A DNA stretch of 64,000 nt. Source: Pyropia yezoensis. Taxonomy: Eukaryota; Rhodophyta; Bangiophyceae; Bangiales; Bangiaceae. The notes below the pieces were generated by a model that saw nothing but the letters and a program-made list of their open reading frames with translations, was not told the DNA's origin and searched no databases. The stretch is from NCBI GenBank assembly GCA_009829735.1, contig CM020620.1, positions 1,116,001-1,180,000 of the forward strand. The letters are read 5' to 3'. Below, in pieces: positions 42,730 to 54,200 of this stretch; the stretch's first letter is position 1, and every line of letters starts with the position of its first letter. The position numbers and the translations under genes were made by a program.

Positions 42730-43635
42730 GTGCATGGGCGCCGCGCGGAGGCGCTGCCTACATGCGAGGACTGGAACAGGTGGGTGAGCGGCGTCGCCCT
42801 GGCAGCTGTCGCGGAGCAGCGAGAGGCGCTTGAACGACAAGGGGAGGCGGCGGCGGTGGCCGACGCCGTTGCGGCAGACCACGCCGCGGGGGCGGGATAT
42901 ACCGCATCGGTCTACCTGATCATCAACGACGACGGCGACACGTACGTGGGCCAGGCTGTGTACGCAAAGACGGGCGAGGCAGCATGCGACACGCGCTTCC
43001 GCAGTCACATGCACGGCGGGAAAACGAAGTTTGACAAGGACCTGGCGGCTGATGGGGCGGAGTCGCCTGGCACGTGGGCGCTTGTACCTCTCCTGGAGGT
43101 CAGCGAGGTCCGGGGCAAGGTCATCCTGCAGGCCATCGCTGATGCAATGGAGAACGCGGTTTGGCGCCATGGTTTGTTGTGCGGTTGGTCTCTGCGCAAC
43201 CGCAATGCGCCGGCGCTCCGAGCCGTGCACGGAGGCACTGCGCGCGATGCCTCTTCATGGTCGGCGCTGGAGCAGGCACTTTTAGCACACCTGGCCGAGC
43301 ACGGCGACGTCATCGTCGGATCCAACGCGCATGATGCGCAGTACGGCCCGGGCAGGGCACTTGGCGCGGCTGTATGTGCACTACGGCTCCGCGGGCCCAC
43401 TCGCGTGGACCCGCTCCGGCGAACTTGGCTGGATGCCCTGGGGTGGGACTGGCGCGTCACCCTGGGCGCTGTGAGGGAGCGCAATGCGCACCAGCGGCAC
43501 CGCAACATCGTTGCCGATGTGATCGCCTTTGTGTGGCGGCATGGCAGAGTGCCTGACGCGACGAGCGGAAGTAAGACCAACGCAGCGTACGACGCGGAAC
43601 GTTTGCTGAGGAGCCGGATGACGAACGTCACCTGA
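42730..43635 (+). CDS. GIY-YIG-like nuclease domain protein
   Basis: GIY-YIG enzymes cut DNA through a Tyr/Arg/Glu site; they occur in homing endonucleases, repair enzymes and retroelements. The frame gives ~301 aa. A helical N-terminus (DWNRWVSGVALAAVAEQREA) is followed at residues ~58-140 by ASVYLIINDDGDTYVGQAV (VYLI...YVG in place of GIY...YIG), FRSHMHGGKTKFDKDL with the expected Arg-His region, TWALVPLLEVSE, and the candidate catalytic Glu in IADAMENAVW. The rest (to TNAAYDAERLLRSRMTNVT) matches nothing I know but is not low in complexity. The frame opens on GTG. An ATG at 42705 is in another frame and could be a first exon ending at CAG|GTGGGT near 42779. Host gene or relic of a mobile element cannot be decided. 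Confidence 0.5.
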   Translation: MHGRRAEALPTCEDWNRWVSGVALAAVAEQREALERQGEAAAVADAVAADHAAGAGYTASVYLIINDDGDTYVGQAVYAKTGEAACDTRFRSHMHGGKTKFDKDLAADGAESPGTWALVPLLEVSEVRGKVILQAIADAMENAVWRHGLLCGWSLRNRNAPALRAVHGGTARDASSWSALEQALLAHLAEHGDVIVGSNAHDAQYGPGRALGAAVCALRLRGPTRVDPLRRTWLDALGWDWRVTLGAVRERNAHQRHRNIVADVIAFVWRHGRVPDATSGSKTNAAYDAERLLRSRMTNVT

Positions 43636-45560
43636 AGGGCGGGTTGGAGTGAGCCGCACGTATCCGCTTTGGACGCGGCGTGGCGTGCGGCCACGAGAGG
43701 AAGTCGGTTCCCGCGGTCGTTGTTGTGGATGCACGGCCTCCAGCCAAGATAATGACGGAGGAGAACATCTACGTATATGTAAAGAGCCATGCCCGGGGGG
43801 GGGGGTCGGGGGGGGAGGGCGCCGGGCACCTTTCCACCCCCATCCTCCCCCGTCCCCCTTCCCCACACTTTGGCGAATTGTGTCGACTGTCACCCGCGGG
43901 TACAGCCCCGCCCGGCGGGGCAGAGCTGTACCACCCTCACACGGTCGCGGGCGGCGTCGTCGTTGATGGGGGTGGTCGTCCCTACCGACGGCACCACGGC
44001 GGTGCCGCCGGCGGTGGGGGTGGCGGTTCTAGCGGCCGCCCGGGCGGCCGCCGTGGTGGGGCTTGGGGGAGCCTTGTCTCGCGCGCTGGCGGGCGGGTGC
44101 CCGCTGCCTCTACGGACGGTGCTGCCGCTGCTGCGGGCGATTATCTGGTAAAGGGGGGCGATGACGCGGGGAAACGGGGGGTGGTGGGAGGAGGGAGGGG
44201 GGGGGAGGGCACAAATGGCGTGCGCACCTCTGCGATGCAGACGGCGTTTGATTGAAACAGAAGGTGCACGAGGGACAGAACATTGCGCGGTTGGTGCGGG
44301 GGGGGGCGCGGCCTCCCCCCTGCGAGCGGTCGTCAGCCGTTTCGGACGGGTGGCTGCCGCGCAGTGGGGTGGTGTCGGAGAACGGACTCGCCGGCCGCGC
44401 GGGGGGCGCCATGCGCGCCTACTCGAGCGCAGCTTCCGCCCGCGGACAGCACCGCGGAAGCGGGGCAAAAAAGAGCGCTTGACCTCTCGCTCCAGGGCAA
44501 GGCAGGGGGGACTGGTGAGGCGGAGATGGCGTTCCCAGCTCATTCGCGCAGGCGTGGCCGTGGCCTCGACTTCCGCCATCCCGTCTAAAGGAGGCACCCC
44601 GTGCGCCAGGCGGGCCGCCCTCCTGTATGTACATTGTGCCTGAGCCACCCGCTTGCCTCTGCTGGCCAGGAGCACACAAAAAATAGAGCGCGGCCGTGGC
44701 GTCGGTGGCGCGTGCAAGCATCCACGCCTCCCCCATCCGCCTCTCACGGCATCCCGCCAGTCGTTCGTGCTGATCATTCACAAAGAAAAGAATAAACGGC
44801 TCCGTCTGACCGGGCGACTGAACTCGGGAGGGACGTATCCTCCCCGCGGGGTCGCCATGCCGTGTCGTCCGCCCGGGGGTGCGCTGCGAAGCCACCACCA
44901 CCGTAAGAGAGACCGTCGCCCTTTCGAGGCGAGAACCCGCCACCGCCGCCACCGTCGTCCCTCTCCTCCCCCCCCTGCGTGCGGGCGGGCCGTCGGACAG
45001 CGGCGGTGGCCCGCGTCACGGCGGGCACCAGCCGCCGCTGCCACAGCGCTGCCTCCTGCACGGTCCCCCCGTTTTGACAGGCGCTTCGCAGTGCTGTCGT
45101 GGTGTGGGCGGGCGCCTAGTGGAATTTGGGAAAGTGGGCCCGTGGGCGCGTGCGGGCGCACCCATGCCGACCGCCGCCCCACCCACGCGACGCTGCCGAC
45201 CGCCGCCGGGTCAATGGCGTGCGTGCCATTTCGCAGAGGCGGCCGGGCGCCGCCCGCGTGCGTGCGACGCCTGACGCCGTCCGGATACAGTGCGTACAGG
45301 GCTATATGTGGGGGTTATCTGGGAAAGTAGCCCACTTTTATTTGAGACTATATGCCAAGATTGAAGGACTGTTGCTGGTGTCGGACCAGTCCCTCTAATA
45401 AATGTGTAAACAATTTGGTCACTGGTGCAGAGATGGAGTTGCCGCTGAGCGGTCGCCCTGCGGACAAGTCACAAGCCGGGGGTCAAACACGCTCCACGGG
45501 GGGACCGTGTCCAGCGCAAAGGTAAACGACAGGTTCATAGCACACTCTCACGCACAGGGC
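43636..45560. other. Intergenic region, no confident gene
   Basis: About 1.9 kb, GC-rich, with long overlapping frames on both strands (e.g. minus 43890-44777) that lack domain-like sequence. AT-richer sequence appears from ~45290, including AATAAA at 45397-45402. Nothing else was supported. Confidence 0.3.
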
Positions 45561-45932
45561 TCACTCGTCCTCGGCCTCCTCGCTCAGTACCACCATGTCC
45601 ACTATGGCGCCAATAGCCTCCATGTGCTCCTCAGCTGTCAACCACTGTCTCGCCGCCACCTCCCGCTCCGAGTCACCCACACCCTCGAACTCCTCTGAGA
45701 TGGTCGCGTTAGCCATAAAGGCGACAATGTCTGAGACGGTGGTGGTGACGGCGGTGGGGTGTCGCGTCCGTGCGCGCCGTGTTTGACCAGAACAGCAATT
45801 GTGTTTCTGGCCAGTCCTAATTTGTGCGTGTCGAATTCCGGTGGGATAGAGACTTCTCTTCATAAAAAGAAAGCTTCCCTCGTGCGAGTGCGGCTGGGTT
45901 ATATGTGGACCACGTATAACCCAGCCGGACAT
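45561..45932 (-). CDS. Short ORF with acidic C-terminus, unknown
   Basis: About 123 codons. The second half reads like real protein (TVSDIVAFMANATISEEFEG, RQWLTAEEHMEAIGAIVDMV) and ends in EEAEDE. The first half overlaps a 35-bp palindrome and is less convincing. It may be the 3' end of a gene or transposon whose other exons are not visible. Confidence 0.3.
   Translation of the reverse strand: MSGWVIRGPHITQPHSHEGSFLFMKRSLYPTGIRHAQIRTGQKHNCCSGQTRRARTRHPTAVTTTVSDIVAFMANATISEEFEGVGDSEREVAARQWLTAEEHMEAIGAIVDMVVLSEEAEDE
45892..45926. repeat. 35-bp near-perfect palindrome
   Basis: GGCTGGGTTATA ... TATAACCCAGCC arms with an inner GTGGACCAC. Apart from the central base, only one base pair breaks the symmetry. 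Confidence 0.75.
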
Positions 45933-46893
45933 AGTCTAATAACTACTGTACCTACCGGCGGATGTGGCGCGGGGGAGCACGTAAAAGTCCTGTGGGGGGG
46001 GAAGGGAGAGGGGGGGGGGGGAGTTGGTCGGGGGGGGGCACCGTTTCCACGCGGCAGCAGGCGCCCGCCGCGGTCGTCTGTGCCCCTCGCAGGTCCGTCA
46101 ACAGACGCCGAACCCGAGATGGAGCAGAAAACCCGCCAACGCCGCGGCGGCTGCGGGGTGCGAGAGGGATCGCCGTGCAGCTGCGGTGTGGCGTCGTCAG
46201 GACGAGGATGATCCGTGATTTATTCGCTGTGGCGTCGTATGCGATACGAGGCGATCGTCGCGCGCCCAGCGCTTACCTACCCAGTTAAGACCCCATCAGA
46301 GCGGATATACAGGTTTCCATAGGATCCGGGCCGTTCCATTGGCGGCCGGAGAACCTCTGAAAGATCTGAGCCTGGTGATTGGTGACGTCGCGGGGTGTCG
46401 GCTGTCACCCTTGAGCGCTCGGAGGATCCTCGGAACCCTGCGACGTGGCGGTCTGCACCCTCGCGGGTGGTGCCCGAGAGGGGCCCTACCAGTTCATTCA
46501 TGAGGCCAAACCATAGCTGCCGCGAATCCCATTGTGAGAAAATATCCAAATGTCTTGACCTTGCACATGTCGGCCGCATCTGACAGGATGACTTTGTGTT
46601 GTTCCGAGCCACGTCCTGTCCCGTGTGGCAGCCAAGACAACGGACAGATTTCGAGCGGGGCGCGCCGACCAAGCGGCTCGCTTGCCCACAACCTGCCCAG
46701 CGAGTCAGGGGCCCATATCCCTGGGGCCCGTCGGGCGCCCAGATGACAGCCCGCTGGCTGGCAGCCGCGTCGGAAACATGACCCTACGGCGCTAGCGCGG
46801 CGTGCCGGCCCGCCGTGTCACCAGCGGGCGCCGCGCACCGGGGGTGACTCTTGCCGGAGGGTCAGCACATAAACGTAACAGGCACGGTTATTG
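45933..46893. other. Region between short ORF and transposase remnant
   Basis: Roughly 960 bases. Minus-strand frames at 46277-46691 contain Cys-rich pieces (RCLGCHTGQDVARNN) that could belong to the adjacent transposon, but I cannot show it. No other element was seen. Confidence 0.3.
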
Positions 46894-48259
46894 TCACTCC
46901 TGTGCTACACTCAACAGGCACGCCGTTTCAGCTTCCAGCAGCTCCTCGTAGTGGTCCTCGCCATCGGCAGGGCAGTCCTCCGTCCCTGGCTCTGCCTGTT
47001 GCCCGCCCACACGACGCCGGTACGAATCAATCTTACGAAATGCCAGTGCCAGATTATCGGCCGCCCAGTTGGCGGCCTCGTCTGTCTGCTTCTGAGCGCG
47101 GGAGGCAGACTCCAGGCGGGGCCCTTTACCGGCTTCCCGCCTTACAGCTGGCCGCTTGTCTGCCAGATTCTTGGCGACCCGGGCGCCTTCTGGCGCTGGA
47201 GCCCTTCGCGGTCCGCGGTTGAAGGCCCCGTCGCCTGGCGCCCGACTCACGGCCATACGCCGCACGTAGGCCAAGCAGCTCCCCAGGAAGGTGTCAGCCG
47301 CGCACTGGTTGGCGTTCTGGTTATAATGCCCCTGACACGCCTCCAGCCCTTGCTCACTGTAACGGCCCAAGCTGACGAACTGCGAGAGGAAGTTTGGGGC
47401 GTGGCACGCCGGCACGTGCAGCTTTGGCGTGATAGACGACCACTCAAAGTGCTGTTTAAGACCGTCCACCAGCTGGGCAGCGCCACGTCGGAAGCGCGCC
47501 ACGTCGTCCTTAGGTATGGTCACGACGGTGGTCAGCACGGGCAGGAGCTCCCGCCACGTTGCGCAGGCGCCCGAGTACGCCGTGCTGACCCACTGGGGCC
47601 TGCTGCAGTCCAATAGGGAACACACCATGGACAGCCGTCGCCCAATGCGCTGGCATTGTCGCCCCTCGAAGGCCCCCTAAAAGTAGAGCTTGGGCTTGAC
47701 CCCGACTGCGTATCTCATCACACGCACCAGGTTATTGGCGTACCCTCGCGCTCGCGCCAGCCCATTGCAAAAATAGGCGGCCTCAATCCCCAGACGGAGG
47801 AGCCAGACCGTGACGCCCAAAACCAAATGAAGGGGCATTGGAGAGATATGGCTGGGGTGGATGATGAGGAGGGGGCGGCGCTCGATGGAGAGGTGCTGCT
47901 CCAGCGACAGCGGGGTCCTGCGACTCGCGTTTTCGCCTTCTTGATAGGCCTCGGCCATTTTCTTCATTTGCTGCCGCGTCCGCAGAGTGCCGCGTGCCTT
48001 GCTCCCCGCTTGCATATCCCCGTACTCGTCGACCAATAGGCCGTTGCGATCCGTACGGCCCCGTATTGCTGTGCAGTAAATGCATGGCATGCGGCTGCTG
48101 GCCCTACTGTGGCCGCACCAGAGGGAAACGAAGCTGTAGTCCCCCGTCAGGATGAGCCGCACGGCGCGGCACTCCCTGACGCCTCCACCTCGTCCGTCCG
48201 CACCGCGTCAATACCTGGGACGTACACGTCAGCCATCCTCGACAGGGCGTCATGGTCAT
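46894..48259 (-). mobile_element. DNA-transposase-like remnant
   Basis: Minus-strand coding traces in order: MADVYVPGIDAVRTDEVEA (~48235-48175), LILTGDYSFVSLWCGHSRAS and CIYCTAI (CxxC-type site), IIHPSHISPMPLHLVLG, GAFEGRQCQRIGRRLSM, and TPKLHVPACHAPNF with RYSEQGLEACQGHYN near the C-terminus. This order (CxxC, HIxPMxLHLxLG, GAFxGNxCR-like, TPKLHxxxxH...SEQxxE) resembles large uncharacterised transposase-like proteins of animals and algae whose superfamily I cannot name. The reading is interrupted in about two places, and the 5' end is cut by the LTR at 48260. It is therefore an inactive copy, older than the LTR insertion. Confidence 0.5.
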
Positions 48260-48832
48260 TGTGGTATAAAACTCGATCCTCTCAGACACGTGTCTATATC
48301 CCTCGGGGGAAAGGGACAGGTAACACAGAAAGGGGAACTACGAGAATGGTATGCCTGTTGCCTCACGTGCCTGCTCGCAGAGCAAACAGATACGCACGGT
48401 AGTGCACACGGGGAAGAGGAAAGCAAACGCGCAGTTGTCTTTTTCCTGCGGGCGCGGGCCAAGGACGCCTCGCTGTCCCTCTTAACGTGCATCTGGGGGG
48501 GAGCCTCGGCACGTTGGCCAGGTAGCCCCCCCATAACCCCAAGTGGCCCCGACCCGAGTCTAACCTCGTCAGGTCGGGGGCCACTATCACAACTTATTCT
48601 ATTCCCACTCACTAATCTCACACTCAAATTCTCTCAAATCAAGTTCCTCACAAGTATGCAAAAACCCATCAGAAATCCCTCTCTCACGTGTGGATAGCGT
48701 AGTCTACCGCATCCCAGTGCCGGGCACGGGCCACGGGCGCCAACCATCACCACACGGCGGGCGTGTTCTGGCACCTGGTGCCCTCTGGTTGTAGTCTCGG
48801 GTCGGCGCCAAGTCGGGGCCAGGGATGCTACA
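48260..48832 (-). repeat. Family C LTR in element D
   Basis: Same length and sequence family as 58759-59331 but inverted. It sits inside the DNA-transposase remnant. Confidence 0.8.
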
Positions 48833-49020
48833 TAGCTCCCTCCCTAGTCCGGCACGTCCTCGGGCCGAACCAGGTGCCACCGTGCACAGCCTCGAGCACG
48901 TCCAGACCGGTGCCGAGGTCGAGCATTTTCACCCCGGTCCCGATCACCTGCTCTGATTCTGTCCCCCCCCCCTTTCTCCTTCACCTTGGCCCTCTCGTTC
49001 CCCCCCGGATTCTGGACGTC

Positions 49021-49331
49021 ATGTCCAGTTCCGAGATCCAAGCTGGGCCCGTGGTTCCGGCGGCAAGTGTTGCGGAAGAGAACTCGGGTAGTCGCGCCCC
49101 TCTCCTGCCTCCGGTTCCTCGAGTGTCGGTGCCGGCGCCGGTCGCCTCGGCGGGGACGGATCGGGCTCCCCCGGCTTCCGCGTCGCACCCGGTCGAGACC
49201 CCCCCGGTCGGTCTCCCGGAGCTGCTTCTTGGGCAGGATCCTCTGGCGGGCCGGCGCTACTCCACGGTGGTCGGCAACGCCAGCGCGGCCCAGTGCCAAC
49301 AGGACTGCTTGAACATCTGGCGCAAGGAACT
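49021..49331 (+). CDS. Antisense ORF start of element D (fossil)
   Basis: From ATG 49021 on the strand opposite to the element, with Pro/Val/Ala-rich sequence (SSSEIQAGPVVPAASVAEEN) and then LNIWRKEL, where element B interrupts it. Position next to the 3' LTR matches the antisense ORFs of the other elements. Confidence 0.5.
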
Positions 49332-49694
49332 TGTAGCAATATGGTTGTCCGTATTGTGACCCTAATATTAGGGGGGCTACTTCTAACCCTTAACTTTCAA
49401 TTTGATAGTTCGTACTGGTCACGGTATCTATAAGTTACGTATGACCAGAGGGACTTGCATCTTGGGGTGGAGGGTAGTTAGTAGTGTCTCCGAGGGTTTA
49501 TAACGAGGGGGCCGGTGGCGAATCCACCGCCGGCCAAGGTAGAACAACAAACCCCTCCCATTTGGGCTCCCATCTTGGTCCCGTGGCTTGCGCTCCAAGG
49601 ACAGCAACCTTGGCCTCCCGGTGACGTTGGTGCCGATCCCCCTTGGTGAGTGTTCCCTGAGAGTGGACGCGCGACGGACCCCTATTGTGCTACA
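49332..49694 (+). repeat. 5' LTR of element B
   Basis: 363 bp with 7-bp inverted ends. Clearly less GC-rich than host genes. It differs from the LTRs of families A and C except for the end words. Confidence 0.75.
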
Positions 49695-49919
49695 TTGGTG
49701 GAGCAGCAGGGGACGGGTTTCCGTCACCCTTGTGGTGACGCCGTCTTCGGCCCTGGCACACGGATAGGGATCCGGTCCTTTTCTTGTACTCGTGGTGTTG
49801 CGACCTGATCGATTGTGTTGAGCTTTTACCTGTGACTGTGACCTACTGTTACTCTCCCCAATCTACCCCCTCGCTCTCTTATTCGTGGTGGTCGTTACGT
49901 CGGTTGACTGATTGTGACC

Positions 49920-51230
49920 ATGTCTACCCAGGAGACGGGGAACGTTCAAGATGACGGATCGGCGTCGACGCCGACCCCGGAGGTGACTACGGGAACCGGG
50001 ATCGGGAACCCGATCGATAACATTGAGACGCCAATGCTTTCCGGTGCCGGATCGACGTTTGGCACGGCTCGGACGGCAGGAGGCGGGGGCCCGCCTCAAC
50101 TGTCGCCGACCGACCTCACTCCGCCGCCTCCTTCACCAGGGGATTCCCTGATGGCATCATTGGCCCGCATCGAGGCCCGGTTTTCCGGGCTCGACGCCCG
50201 TCAAGATCGGACGGAGGACGCAATGGCAGTGTTGATGTCAACACGGCACACGACGGGACCCCGTCGTGTTCCTCCCACACCGGTACGGTTCGAACCGGCC
50301 GGACTACTTTCGGAGTCCACCAGGGTCAACCCCGGTGTTGCTACTCCTGGATAACCCCCGGACACAGTGGGGTATGGGTCCGACTCGTCGGCAGAGTTGG
50401 AACGGAGTCACACGGAGCGATACGCTCGGAGCACCCGAAGCGGACTCCGCGGACACGACCCGGCGGATACGTACGCCGGGGGAGAGTCGGTTATTGGGGG
50501 AGGAGGTACCCTCTCGCAGTACCCCCACGACGAAGGAGGCCAAGCAACTCGGGTTCCCGAGGTGCCGACGCCTGAAGTACCATCTTCAGTGGTGGAAGCT
50601 ATGACCGCGCAGGTAACTGCGAGCCTACTGAAGCGGATGGAGTCCGATGAGTTCGCTCATCAACTGGCTAAGCGACTGGATATCCAGGACGCTGACACGG
50701 AGATCGTCAACGAGGTCTTCCGGTCGGTTCTTACTCCGGAACGTTATCGTTTGGAGGACCGCTCTACCACCGTATCGGAATCGATGCGTAATACGTCGCA
50801 TCGGGCGATCCGCTCTATGCAGACCCTTATGAAGGGAGTCCCTATGTTCGGGGGGCCGAACGGACGCCCGTTGGCAGTCATCGGCTTCTTGACTAGCTTC
50901 AAGGCAGCCGCAGACAAGGCGCTCGTTAACGAGGGGCTGGGTCTGGAGATCCTCCCGTTCTTTGTTGATGAACGGGTGCGAGGCATTCTTCGCCAGGCAT
51001 CCCCGATGCCGGGAATGAGGGTCGCGGCCACCCCCATGGATTACCGTGGGATATTGAAGGAGCTGCTGAGCAGCTACCTCAGTGAGGACAAGTGCGAGGA
51101 CCACTATCGGGCCCTTCGCACTGCCACCGCCCAGTCCTGGGAGGATGAGGAGAGGACGGGAAGCCCCGTCACGTTGAACCAGACAAGGGCCCTGTTCAGG
51201 ATGCCCGAGCTACACCGGATATCGGTGTAG
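49920..51230 (+). CDS. Gag region of element B (fossil)
   Basis: Structural gag-like region between the 5' LTR and pol. Ser/Thr/Pro-rich first part; the second part has helical capsid-like sequence (TASLLKRMESDEFAHQLAKR, RAIRSMQTLMKGVPMF, GFLTSFKAAADKAL). No CCHC zinc knuckle is evident. Gag and pol lie in different reading frames, as is common in this family. About one interruption. Confidence 0.6.
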
Positions 51231-51235
51231 GACAT

Positions 51236-54200
51236 GTGTTGTTTACCTTGGAGAACTTCAAGGTATCAGCCACACTGGGGGTTGACCCCCAGTCGACACG
51301 ATCGTACTACCCTGTACTGGACACAGGGGCTGGACCCAACCTTATCCGGAAGGATACCCTCCCGGACAAGTGGCTTCCACGAGTCAGAGTGACTCGGGGA
51401 CCCACCATCAAGGACGCGAATGGTCGACTCATTCGTACGACCGCAGCGATGTCGCTGCAGGTTACCATCGGGGATCTCACCACGGAAGTTGACTTCCTGG
51501 TATGTGAAACGCTATCGGTGCCCTGCATACTGGGGTGCACCTTCATCAACGTTCACGTTGATGCAATCCGGCCAGGCCGGAGGACCGTCGAGCTTCAAGA
51601 AGCCGACGGGACGAAGCGAGGACACACGGCTATCGTCAGGGACCTGACGCTACAAGGAAGCCACGTTAACGTGGCTGAGGTGTACGCAAGCGTCGAGCCG
51701 AAGACACTTCGGTTGGCCAAGCGAACTCGCTTTGAGCCGTTGTCAGAGACAGTCCTCCCGGTTAACTGCGACCTCGCAGGCATCTGCAGAGTCCAGTCCA
51801 ACCTACGGACGTACAAGCGCCATGGGTTGACCATGGCCAACGGTCTCATAGACCTCCCAGCAGAAGGGTCGTCCCTCCTAGTGATGGCGAACTACCGCCG
51901 TAAGGCAGTCACCCTCCCGAAGGGAACTATCCTCGGGATTGCCGAACTCTACGAAGGAGATATCCTTACCCCTGATAAGGAAGGTCAAGTGGAACCACTT
52001 GAAGTACTGGCGGTCGCCGAGACCACCGAGCGACAGCAACCCGATGACGGGAAGCCTAACCCATCGGCGGCTCCGGCGGACCTGCCGCCAAAGGACCAAG
52101 AGGCCTTGAAGGCACTGGCCGAGGCTGACCTCGACCACCTTCCCCCTTCGGTAGCCGAAGGGGTACGACGGATGCTAAGAAAGCATGACGTTATGTGGAC
52201 AGGCGGGGCCTTGGGGACCATTGGGGCAACCCAACATCGTATAGACCTGGTACCAGGCGCACGACCCGCCCGCTCACAACCGCACCGAGCGGGACCTATG
52301 CAACGAGAGATCGTTGATGGAGAAGTGAAGAGGATGAGTGAAGCTAAGGTGATCCGACCTTCGATGTCGGAATGGGGTGCCCCAGTCGTTATTGTGCCGA
52401 AGAAGGATCAAACCCCTCGGTTTTGCATCGATTATCGACGCCTCAACTTGGTTACCAAGAAGGACTCATACCCTTTACCAAGGATGGATGAATGCATCGA
52501 CTCCCTGGGGGAGGCAACGGTGTTTACCACCATCGACTGCAATGCCGGATACTGGCAGATCCCGGTGGCGGACGAGGATATCCCCAAGACGGCATTCGTC
52601 TGTCACAGTGGAGTGTACGAGTTCCTAAGGATGCCCTTCGGATTGTCCAACGCCCCCGCTACATTCCAGCGGGCTATCGACATCATACTGTCTGGGGTGA
52701 AGTGGCGTAACTGCCTAGTGTACCTCGATGACGTCATCGTCTTCTCACGTAACATGGATGACCATGTACAACATGTTGACGAGGTACTCACCCTCTTGAG
52801 GAACGCCGGGGTAACCCTGCGTCTGAAGAAGTGCGCCTTCTTCCAACAGACGGTCGAATATCTGGGCCACCAGATAACCCCTGGTAAACTAGGGGTACTC
52901 GAAGCCAATACCCGGGCACTCCGGGATGCCCGGTTCCCTAACACCCAGACGCAGCTCAAGAGCTTCCTGGGAATGTGCAAAGTATACCGACGGTTCGTCA
53001 AGGACTTCGCTCGGATAGCTAAACCGTTAACGGTTCTTACGAGCAGTACCTTACCCAAGGTACTCCAACCCCCTTCGCCTAGCGAAGAGGAGGCATTCGA
53101 GTCGCTGAAGCGAGCCCTACTAGCCCCACCCGTCCTTGCGTTACCGCATAGACGGGGTACCTTCGTCATCGATGTCGATGCGTGTGATACACAAGTGGGA
53201 TGCACCCTGTTACAGGGAGAGACGTTGATCGGTACCGATAACGTTATCCCGGACCTACGTCCGGTAGGGTACTTCAGCCGGACACTCAACCCGGCTGAGC
53301 GGAACTATAGTGCCACCGAGCGTGAATGCCTCGGAGTTATATGGGCAGTGCAACTGCTCCGTCCATACCTGGAGGGCTCCAGGTTCATCGTGAGGTCCGA
53401 CCACGAACCCCTACGATGGCTCCTCAACCTTGGTGACAAGGATTCCGATAGCCATGGGAGGCTAGCCCGATGGAGGCTGAAGATGGCCGGGCACGACTAC
53501 CGCACGGTGTATAAGGCTGGGTCAACCCACCACCTCGGAGACGCGTTGTCTCGACTCGACACACCGAGCGGGGATACCCGCCCGGTGGACGAGGACATCC
53601 CGGTAGTACCGGTGTGCATGGTGGGTAATGCTACCCAGGGTATGGCTGACCATACCATGGCACACCTTGCGTGCCCATTGACCCTCGCGGACTTCCGCGA
53701 GGCACAGGCCAACGACGATGACTGTAGACGTCATCGTGCTAACCTCCTGGCCGGTACGGCCGGCATCTTCTCCGAGAACGAAGACGGACTCATATACCGG
53801 CGGGCACCCGCCGATGGACGACATCAAGTCGTGGTTCCCGTGTCCTTACGGCAAGCCGTCATGGAACGAGAACATGAGAACCCTACAGCCGGACACCCGG
53901 GGGGTTCACGTATGTTCGCAGCAATGCGAAGGTTCTTCTACTGGCCAGCAATGGCCGTCGACGTGGTCGACCACGTAAGGGGATGCCACCCCTGTGCGCG
54001 TAACCGCATGAGTCTACATAGGCAGGCGTCTGCCATGAAGCTATTCCCACCCGATGGGCCCAACGAGCAAGTCGCTATCGACATACTCGGGCCACTTCCG
54101 GTAACGGAAGAAGGGAACAGGTACATCCTGGTCATGTCTGACCGATTCACCAAGCTGTCACGAGCGGCAGCCATCCCGAATGATACGGCATACACGATTA

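Larger units (their letters stand above)
48260..49331 (-). mobile_element. Family C LTR element fragment (D), reads on minus
   Basis: A 573-bp LTR (48260-48832) with TGTAGCAT / TACCACA ends when read on minus. A purine-rich tract next to it at 48833-48848 marks it as a 3' LTR with the interior to the right. The interior holds the start of an antisense ORF and is cut at 49331/49332 by element B. The LTR matches the one at 58759-59331 in the opposite orientation, with a few percent difference by eye. The rest of the element is not seen in the window. Broken. Confidence 0.7.

Noticed and set aside
52700-53300. Small minus-strand frames antisense to reverse transcriptase
   Set aside because: Short, without conserved composition, and fully explained by the intact pol on the other strand.
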